Source: an uncultured Cryptobacterium sp.
Lineage (GTDB): Bacteria > Actinomycetota > Coriobacteriia > Coriobacteriales > Eggerthellaceae
Assembly: GCA_900554685.1 (NCBI GenBank)
Contig: USIG01000046.1
Coordinates: 1-11,690 of the forward strand
Length of the DNA: 11,690 bases
Direction: 5' to 3'
Shown: piece after piece, positions 7,283-11,690 of the stretch
Layout: every line of letters starts with the position of its first letter
Numbering within the stretch: the stretch's first letter is position 1
The notes under the pieces: generated by a model
What the model was told of the DNA's origin: nothing
What the model saw: the letters and a program-made list of their open reading frames with translations, nothing else
Databases searched by the model: none
Translations under genes and position numbers: made by a program

Positions 7283-8380
7283 CTATACACGAACCGGCAT
7301 AATCAAATAGAGGAAGTTTTCTCCTTCCGTAGCACGAAGGATACCTGGCTTCATCGCACCGAACAAATCTAAATGCACCGCATCGGTCGTAATAGAGTTC
7401 AAACCATCAAGTAAAAAGGAGTAATTGAAAGCGATTTCAACCGATTCTCCTTCAATCTCACAAATAAGATTTTCTTGAGCGTTACCAATATCTTGCGAAT
7501 TAGTAACCAATGTCATAACACCAGCGTCTGCATCAACCTTAATTTGAACAGGAGAAACCTTATTACTCAAAAGAGAAACGCGACGAACAGCATCGGTTAA
7601 AGCATGAGTAGAAAGCGTAACGCGAGTAGAAAAACCATCTGCGATCAGCTGTTTATAGTTAGGGAATGCGCCTTCAATACGACGGTTGATAAAAGTAGTA
7701 TCTTGATAGGTCACAATGATTTGATTCTCACTTAGCGCAAGCGTGATAGGCTGATCAGACTGAGGAAGAGATGCAATATCATTAAGAAATGATCCCGCGA
7801 TAACTGCCTCAAATTCCTCAGGACAGGATTGATTAAGCTGAGTTTCAGTAACAGCCAGACGATATGAGTCTGTTGCGACCATCTTTAACTCATTACCCAC
7901 ACAGGAAACAAGAACACCTGTTAAAACTGCGCGAGTTTCATCATGGGAAACCACCTTAGCGGTTCTTTTAACCATGGTTGAAAACGCAGAAAAAGGAAAT
8001 TGCGCTTCCTGTTCAGCTTCAACTTCAGGAAAAGCAGGAAAATCAAGAGGGTTTAACGCTTTAAGAGAAAAAGTTGTTGTGTCACAAAATACCGAAGCAG
8101 TGGTTTCATCCGATTCGATACGTACTGCCATATCAGGCAAGTTTTTTACGATATCAAGAAATAATTTAGCAGGAACAACTGATTCACCTTGTTCTTCTAC
8201 GAGAGCAGGACAAGTAACTTTAATAGAGAGCTCTAAATTAGTAGTTTGCAAGGTAAGAGTTCCTTCTTCTGCTTTGAGGTATACTCCAGCAAGAATAGAA
8301 AGCGTTGAACGAGTAGAAGAACCTTTTGCGCATACGGATAGGGCATTTTGAAGTTCTGATTGGTTAATGCTGAATTTCAT
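7283..8380 (-). CDS. dnaN: DNA polymerase III sliding clamp (beta subunit)
   Basis: DnaN forms a homodimeric ring around DNA that tethers the replicative polymerase and many repair enzymes. The 365 residues have three repeated clamp folds. Landmarks are MKFSINQSEL at the N terminus, the ETRAVLTGVLVS block (148-159), ATDSYRLAV (169-177), GAFPNYKQLI (237-246), the late GAMKPGILRA (341-350) and the C-terminal MPVRV (361-365) near the partner-binding pocket. The ATG at 8380-8378 has AGAGGAG (8386-8392) 5 nt upstream, which supports this start. It heads the dnaN-recF-dciA cluster. Its leader lies in the likely origin, and contains palindromes at 8403-8423 and 8442-8451, so its transcription may respond to initiation events; that last point is inference. 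Confidence 0.98.
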   Translation of the reverse strand: MKFSINQSELQNALSVCAKGSSTRSTLSILAGVYLKAEEGTLTLQTTNLELSIKVTCPALVEEQGESVVPAKLFLDIVKNLPDMAVRIESDETTASVFCDTTTFSLKALNPLDFPAFPEVEAEQEAQFPFSAFSTMVKRTAKVVSHDETRAVLTGVLVSCVGNELKMVATDSYRLAVTETQLNQSCPEEFEAVIAGSFLNDIASLPQSDQPITLALSENQIIVTYQDTTFINRRIEGAFPNYKQLIADGFSTRVTLSTHALTDAVRRVSLLSNKVSPVQIKVDADAGVMTLVTNSQDIGNAQENLICEIEGESVEIAFNYSFLLDGLNSITTDAVHLDLFGAMKPGILRATEGENFLYLIMPVRV

Positions 8381-8402
8381 TAAAGCTCCTCTAAAACCTC
8401 TT

Positions 8403-8423
8403 ATACATATATCGACTATGTAT
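8403..8423. repeat. 7-bp inverted repeat in the dnaN leader
   Basis: ATACATA (8403-8409) and TATGTAT (8417-8423) are perfect inverted arms around 7 bases. It lies 23 nt before the dnaN start codon and overlaps a possible -10 hexamer TATCAT (8422-8427, minus strand) that lacks a well-spaced -35. It could be an operator or a weak hairpin. Confidence 0.4.
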
Positions 8424-8441
8424 GATACCTGTTCTTATTAG

Positions 8442-8451
8442 GTAAGCTTAC
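8442..8451. repeat. 10-bp perfect palindrome GTAAGCTTAC
   Basis: A perfect palindrome in the dnaN-proximal part of the likely origin, about 60 nt upstream of dnaN. It is short enough to occur by chance, but it sits where a dimeric DNA-binding protein acting on dnaN or the origin could bind. Confidence 0.35.
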
Positions 8452-8460
8452 AAGCATTTC

Positions 8461-8484
8461 AGGAATTCCCTTCAAGGAATTCCC
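8461..8484. repeat. Repeated AGGAATTCCC: direct repeat whose units are palindromic
   Basis: AGGAATTCCC occurs at 8461-8470 and again at 8475-8484. Because GGAATTCC is self-complementary, the pair can also fold as an 8-bp hairpin (8462-8469 with 8476-8483) around a 6-base loop. On the plus strand it is followed by a T-rich tract, but no plus-strand gene precedes it; on the minus strand, where dnaA is transcribed, no T tract follows. Confidence 0.55.
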
Positions 8485-8551
8485 CTTTCTTTTTCTATCT
8501 CTTATCTTCTTAAATAAATACTAATCATAGAAGTAATAAGCATCGTTGATT

Positions 8552-8560
8552 TGTTGATAA
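8552..8560 (-). promoter_or_regulatory. DnaA-box-like site TTATCAACA
   Basis: One mismatch to TTATCCACA. It borders the A+T-rich stretch 8501-8551, the geometry expected for a box that anchors DnaA next to the unwinding element. The same 9-mer appears inverted at 8655-8663. Confidence 0.5.
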
Positions 8561-8607
8561 CGTTTCTTTCACCTGTTCAGCACGAATAAAACCTTAGGTA
8601 TAAAACC

Positions 8608-8616
8608 TGTGGATTA
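8608..8616 (-). promoter_or_regulatory. DnaA-box-like site TAATCCACA
   Basis: Only the second base differs from TTATCCACA, and the TCCACA core bound by DnaA domain IV is intact. It has the best-preserved core of the candidate boxes in this gap. Confidence 0.55.
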
Positions 8617-8624
8617 CTTCCTTT

Positions 8625-8653
8625 GTTTTCCCCGTGGAAAAGGTGGGGAAAAC
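8625..8653. repeat. 9-bp inverted repeat GTTTTCCCC / GGGGAAAAC in the origin
   Basis: GTTTTCCCC (8625-8633) and GGGGAAAAC (8645-8653) are perfect inverted arms around an 11-base spacer that itself contains GTGGAAAA. The arms overlap TTTTCC(A/C)C motifs. It may be a paired binding site or an extruding stem; no T tract follows on either strand, so it is not a terminator. Confidence 0.6.
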
Positions 8654-8654
8654 C

Positions 8655-8663
8655 TTATCAACA
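8655..8663 (+). promoter_or_regulatory. DnaA-box-like site TTATCAACA
   Basis: Identical to the 9-mer at 8552-8560 but on the opposite strand, with 94 bp between them. It directly follows the 8625-8653 inverted repeat. Confidence 0.5.
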
Positions 8664-8704
8664 CTAAAACTTAGTTTTCCACCGACGTTAGGAGTGGTTA
8701 TACA

Positions 8705-8726
8705 CGCTCAATAACGCGCTCAATAA
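8705..8726. repeat. Two copies of CGCTCAATAA with a 12-bp period
   Basis: CGCTCAATAA occurs at 8705-8714 and 8717-8726, 28 bp before the end of dnaA as read on the plus strand. The first copy overlaps the weak box TTATACACG (8698-8706). Short iterated motifs near origins can be binding sites, but two copies are weak evidence. Confidence 0.45.
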
Positions 8727-8754
8727 TATTCTTAAGGCGTAGTAGGTATCCTTA

Positions 8755-10362
8755 TTAATACTGCTGGATTCTGATCTTTTCTCGAATTGCTTCTAGTTCC
8801 TCGCGGAGATTACGATCTTCTTGGAGCTGATTCGTTATGAGATCGCATGAATGCATAACTGTTGTATGGTCACGATTGAAAGCGTTACCAATGTTTTTAA
8901 GAGTTGTTTCGGAAAGCTCGCGGCAAAGATATATCGCAACTTGTCTTGGATGAACAATGCGGCGCTCTTTTTTCTTACCAACAAGATCCTTGTGAGCTAC
9001 TCCGTAAAAGTCTTCTACTGCTCCTTGGACCATTTCTATGGTGATTCGTTTCTTTCCGCCACCAATGAAATGATTGCCTAGAAGCTCTTTTACCCGACTT
9101 TCTGAAAGCTCATGTTCTTTATCCATCTTGAGCGCGAAAATAACATTGGTTATTGCACTTTTTAACTCACGGATGTTTGAGCTTGAATTGTCAACAATGT
9201 AGTCCAGAATGCTATCCGAGATAGTGAAGGGTAAATCCTCTTCGTTTTTATATTCTGCTATAAAGCTTTTAATGATGTTTCTTTTTGTTTCGTCATCTGG
9301 TGGCTGAATATCAATAGTGGCACCAGAGTTAAAACGAGAAACATAACGTTCATCGAGGTCGATATTTTTAGGTGCACGGTCAGCAGAAAAAACAAACTGC
9401 TTTCCTTTAGGGATCATCTTGTTGAAAATACGGAAAAGGGTATCAAGGGTTCCTGGTTTACCTTGAAGCCCTTGGATATCATCAATAAGAAGTACGTCTG
9501 CTTGTTGGAAGAAATTTTCGAAATTCTTAAAGCTCTGCTTATCGACGTTTTTCTCTATAGCGGCATCCGAATAGCGGTTAACAAGCTCCATTGAGTCGAT
9601 GTAAATTACCTTGAAGTCCTCATACTGCTCATTGATGTAATTTTTAATCGCGCAAAGCAAATGCGTCTTTCCAACACCGCTTCGTCCATAAATAAATAAC
9701 GGATTAAGTGCAGATGAACCTGGTTTTTCAGCCACCTCGACCGCCATGGAATAAGCCATACGATTCGAATCACCCATAACAAAGGTTTCAAAGGTAAGAC
9801 TCGCAAGTCCTTCAGGTGCTCTTTGAGTGTTCTGTGATTGGGCGCTATTCAAGGTGGAGGTGTTTCCAGGCGCTGTGGTTGCTTGCTCTTCATAACGTAG
9901 CGGCTCTTTTTGAGGCTGTGCTGAGGGCGTCTCTCTATGAGGCTTTTGTGCCTGCAATGAATTTTCTTGAGCTATGCTAGGCACTTCTCTTTGAAAATCT
10001 GGTCTGGGGGTTTCCTGAAGAGGCGCTGGTGCTGGCTTCGTATAGGAAGGTGCTTCTGCGCTTACTTCCGGTTTTGGCGCTACATCAGGAAGAGGAGCAA
10101 CAGGCATTGATGTTGGATCTACTTCGATTTGCACTACAAAATCAGTGCCATACATATCTTTCAGTGCTTGCTGAATATCTTTGATATAGTGCTTTTCAAT
10201 CCAGTCCTTTATAAAGCTATTATCCGAGGTAAACATCACAAAACCTTGGCTTGCAGCCTGGAGTTGAACACGTGAAAAGAAAGCATCGATTTGCGATGCA
10301 TTCACGTTAGGATACGACTTGATTTGACGTATGAGATTTGTCCAAAGTTCTGTTAAATCCAT
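8755..10362 (-). CDS. dnaA: Chromosomal replication initiator DnaA
   Basis: DnaA binds 9-bp boxes at oriC, forms an ATP-dependent filament and opens the duplex. The 535 residues show the four usual domains. Domain I (about 1-82) is for self-association and helicase contact. Domain II (about 83-185) is long and rich in Pro, Gln, Ala and Glu, and is presumably disordered. Domain III is an AAA+ ATPase with Walker A GRSGVGKT (226-233), Walker B LLIDDIQ (291-297), sensor I FSADR (325-329), arginine finger R343 in YVSRF, and sensor II NIRELKS with R398. Domain IV has HPRQVAIYLCRELSE (471-485) and the signature RDHTTVMHS (497-505). Box VII reads SRFNSGATI where most DnaA have SRFxWGL. The ATG at 10362 has only AAGG 12 nt upstream; the next in-frame upstream codons hold no better start before a stop. 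Confidence 0.97.
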   Translation of the reverse strand: MDLTELWTNLIRQIKSYPNVNASQIDAFFSRVQLQAASQGFVMFTSDNSFIKDWIEKHYIKDIQQALKDMYGTDFVVQIEVDPTSMPVAPLPDVAPKPEVSAEAPSYTKPAPAPLQETPRPDFQREVPSIAQENSLQAQKPHRETPSAQPQKEPLRYEEQATTAPGNTSTLNSAQSQNTQRAPEGLASLTFETFVMGDSNRMAYSMAVEVAEKPGSSALNPLFIYGRSGVGKTHLLCAIKNYINEQYEDFKVIYIDSMELVNRYSDAAIEKNVDKQSFKNFENFFQQADVLLIDDIQGLQGKPGTLDTLFRIFNKMIPKGKQFVFSADRAPKNIDLDERYVSRFNSGATIDIQPPDDETKRNIIKSFIAEYKNEEDLPFTISDSILDYIVDNSSSNIRELKSAITNVIFALKMDKEHELSESRVKELLGNHFIGGGKKRITIEMVQGAVEDFYGVAHKDLVGKKKERRIVHPRQVAIYLCRELSETTLKNIGNAFNRDHTTVMHSCDLITNQLQEDRNLREELEAIREKIRIQQY

Positions 10363-10422
10363 TGTGTAGTTATACCTTGGGTTCCTCGATGGTTTTTACC
10401 TTTTAAGGTGTTGTAAGCTTTT

Positions 10423-10428
10423 ATTATA
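10423..10428 (-). promoter_or_regulatory. Probable -10 box of a dnaA promoter
   Basis: A perfect TATAAT on the minus strand in the 82-bp gap before dnaA, giving a predicted start near 10416 and a leader of about 54 nt. The -35 at 17 bp spacing would be TCTCTA, a poor match, and there is no TGn extension, so an activator or sequence further upstream may matter. The region corresponding to the -35 lies within the 3' end of the upstream gene. Confidence 0.45.
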
Positions 10429-10444
10429 AAGTGTTCTTAGCTGA

Positions 10445-11617
10445 TTAGAGAGAAAGCGTCACACGCTGCCCAAATGCCGTTAACTTTCTTTTCTTATTAT
10501 TCTTTTCAACCAGTTGCTTTTCTTCCATTTTGGATAATGCGGTGTGAATACTTGCAACCGCGATTCCTGTTTCATTATGAATTTCGGTAATACCAAGTGA
10601 TTTATCAGGAAGAAGCGCTTTAAGTATTCTCTGCTCGTTATCCGTGAGGTCTGGTAGTTCGAGTTCTGGCTGCTCGTCATGGATGCTTCGTGATGCTACG
10701 AGGCTAATGGTAACTACTGATCCTTTGTTGATATTGTCTTCGATTTCAATATAACCATGAGTGGTATCAAGGTAATCTTTCACAATAGGAAGTCCTGAAC
10801 CTACACCACGGATATAGCGTTTCATAGGCTCGGTTGCGGAAGAAAAACCAGGTTCTTGTACGAGATCTTTATGAGCTATTCCGGGTCCTTGGTCTGCGAA
10901 ACGGATGGTATTACCTTGATCCATAATCGATACCACGATCTCTTGGAACTGTGCATGAATAAAGTTTTCCGACACTTCTCGAATAACCGTATAAGGAATA
11001 ATGCCACCCTCTTCTTTTGCGTGCTTATACGTAAGGGAGGCTATTCTTTCGATGTATTCATGCGTCGGTGCGCCGGTGATTTCAATAACTCGAGGGGCAG
11101 ATTTCAAGTTATCGTAAATTGCTATACGGGCAGGTGAAGTTATGTAGGTGTAATCGAAGGACTCGGATTCTTCTTGAGGGGAAGTGTCCGAGTTTTGCCA
11201 ATTTACTTGTGGGGGAAATTGCGTAACTCGACTATCTGCTGTCGTAGGCTGGTTAAATTGCCCTTGAGCTGGTTGCCTTACTTGCTCTGTTTGGTAAGGG
11301 GTTGGTTGAAGAGGCTCTTCTGCAGGTTGATTTATTGTTCCCATATTCATTCCATGAGGAGGCATACCTGGAAGAGGTGTATTCGGTAGGTAATAAGGTT
11401 GCGGATAATTTGGTGGTAGATAACTTCCTTGAGGATAGCCAGGTTGCGGATAGGAGGAAGGTATCTGGTTTGAAAAAGGTGGCACTCCCCCGTTAACCGT
11501 ATAGGCATAGGGCGGTAATTGGGGTGATGAATCCTCCACTTTGGCATTATCTATTAAGACCTTTGGATCTTCGGTTGGAGAATCAAAGTTGGTATGTGGG
11601 GTGTTTTCTGGTGCCAT
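10445..11617 (-). CDS. RsbT/RsbW-like GHKL ATPase fused to a C-terminal winged helix
   Basis: I do not recognise a named gene for this 390-residue protein. Residues 1-150 are low complexity, rich in Pro, Gln, Tyr and Asn with YPQP-like repeats around 56-78, and lack a signal peptide. Residues about 160-310 form a GHKL ATP-binding domain: N-box EVSENFIHAQF (214-224, N218), G1 box DQGPGI (242-247), GFSSAT (257-262) and G2 box GVGSGLPIVKDYLD (271-284), then GSVVTISL. DQGPGI plus GSGLP resembles RsbT/RsbW-type serine kinases and anti-sigma factors more than sensor kinases; there is no dimerisation/histidine phospho-acceptor region. Residues about 325-390 look like a MarR/IclR-type winged helix (LTDNEQRILKALL, then ITEIHNETGIAVASIHTALS). 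It lies 82 bp upstream of dnaA on the same strand. The ATG at 11617 has no clear ribosome site, so the exact start is uncertain. The function is unknown; a regulator is likely. Confidence 0.8.
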   Translation of the reverse strand: MAPENTPHTNFDSPTEDPKVLIDNAKVEDSSPQLPPYAYTVNGGVPPFSNQIPSSYPQPGYPQGSYLPPNYPQPYYLPNTPLPGMPPHGMNMGTINQPAEEPLQPTPYQTEQVRQPAQGQFNQPTTADSRVTQFPPQVNWQNSDTSPQEESESFDYTYITSPARIAIYDNLKSAPRVIEITGAPTHEYIERIASLTYKHAKEEGGIIPYTVIREVSENFIHAQFQEIVVSIMDQGNTIRFADQGPGIAHKDLVQEPGFSSATEPMKRYIRGVGSGLPIVKDYLDTTHGYIEIEDNINKGSVVTISLVASRSIHDEQPELELPDLTDNEQRILKALLPDKSLGITEIHNETGIAVASIHTALSKMEEKQLVEKNNKKRKLTAFGQRVTLSL

Positions 11618-11690
11618 GCTACTTTTTCGGTTCGTTTTTCCAGGAAAGATGAAAATAGCTCAGTTATTCATATCTCGAAATGAACAAACC

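Larger units (their letters stand above)
8381..8754. other. Likely chromosomal replication origin (oriC) between dnaA and dnaN
   Basis: This 374-bp gene-free stretch is where many bacteria place oriC. DnaA-box-like 9-mers lie mainly in the dnaA-proximal half: TTATCAACA at 8552-8560 (minus) and 8655-8663 (plus), each one mismatch from TTATCCACA; TAATCCACA at 8608-8616 (minus), also one mismatch; and TTATACACG at 8698-8706 (plus), two mismatches. TTTTCC(A/C)C motifs and a 9-bp inverted repeat lie among them. The stretch 8501-8560 has only 14 G/C in 60 bases and could be the unwinding element. The dnaN side holds palindromes and a repeated AGGAATTCCC. I saw no coding frame and no clear intrinsic terminator for dnaA. 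Confidence 0.75.

Noticed and set aside
7974..8351. 125-codon open frame on the plus strand inside dnaN
   Set aside because: It is antisense to a well-conserved clamp gene and its translation resembles no known family.
8461..8500. GGAATTCC hairpin plus T-rich tract as an intrinsic terminator
   Set aside because: The T-rich side is on the plus strand, where no gene comes before it; dnaA transcripts on the minus strand meet no T tract after it.
11618..11690. Promoter or rpmH fragment at the right edge
   Set aside because: No hexamer pair with acceptable spacing and no coding frame resembling ribosomal protein L34 is visible in these 73 bases.
1..11690. CRISPR array, insertion sequence, prophage or other mobile system
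   Set aside because: There are no regularly spaced repeats, transposase-like proteins or terminal inverted repeats, and all gaps but one are under 200 bp.

Overview
The window looks like the replication-origin neighbourhood of a low-GC actinobacterium. The order dnaA - dnaN - recF - DUF721/dciA - gyrB - gyrA, all on the minus strand, is the actinobacterial arrangement, with dciA directly after recF. The DnaA P-loop (GRSGVGKT) also resembles the actinobacterial GxSGxGKT form. The A+T-rich base composition argues against most Actinomycetes and fits Coriobacteriia, possibly Atopobiaceae. That placement is inference from gene order and composition; no search was possible.

Layout from left to right. 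Positions 1-25 hold the 5' end of a minus-strand tRNA, probably tRNA-Ile, with a good promoter at 44-72. A plus-strand BFN/DUF151 gene lies at 200-715. It converges on the gyrase genes, and a 15-bp-stem terminator at 797-833 closes the gyrA end. gyrA (862-3369) and gyrB (3384-5318) are 14 nt apart, both start with GTG, and share an extended -10 promoter at 5398-5406 plus a strong leader hairpin at 5348-5371. Upstream are a DciA-like gene (5497-6141), recF (6134-7267) and dnaN (7283-8380), closely packed and probably cotranscribed. The 374-bp gap 8381-8754 is the only long gene-free stretch. It carries several DnaA-box-like 9-mers, an A+T-rich segment, inverted repeats and a short tandem repeat, and is the likely oriC. 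dnaA (8755-10362) follows, and beyond it a gene at 10445-11617 for a GHKL ATPase fused to a winged helix.

The genes work together at the start of replication. DnaA opens the origin, DciA is expected to help place the replicative helicase, DnaN clamps the polymerase, RecF helps recovery of stalled forks, and gyrase removes positive supercoils ahead of the fork. If initiation is in 8381-8754, dnaN to gyrA are read with the fork, while dnaA and the ATPase gene are read against it.

The least ordinary element is the 390-residue protein encoded just upstream of dnaA. It has a Pro/Tyr/Gln-rich N-terminal tail, an RsbT/RsbW-like ATP-binding domain without a histidine phospho-acceptor region, and a C-terminal winged helix. 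It may be an ATP-dependent regulator of dnaA or the origin, but nothing in the sequence proves that. The rest of the window is conserved core machinery with some lineage-specific variation.
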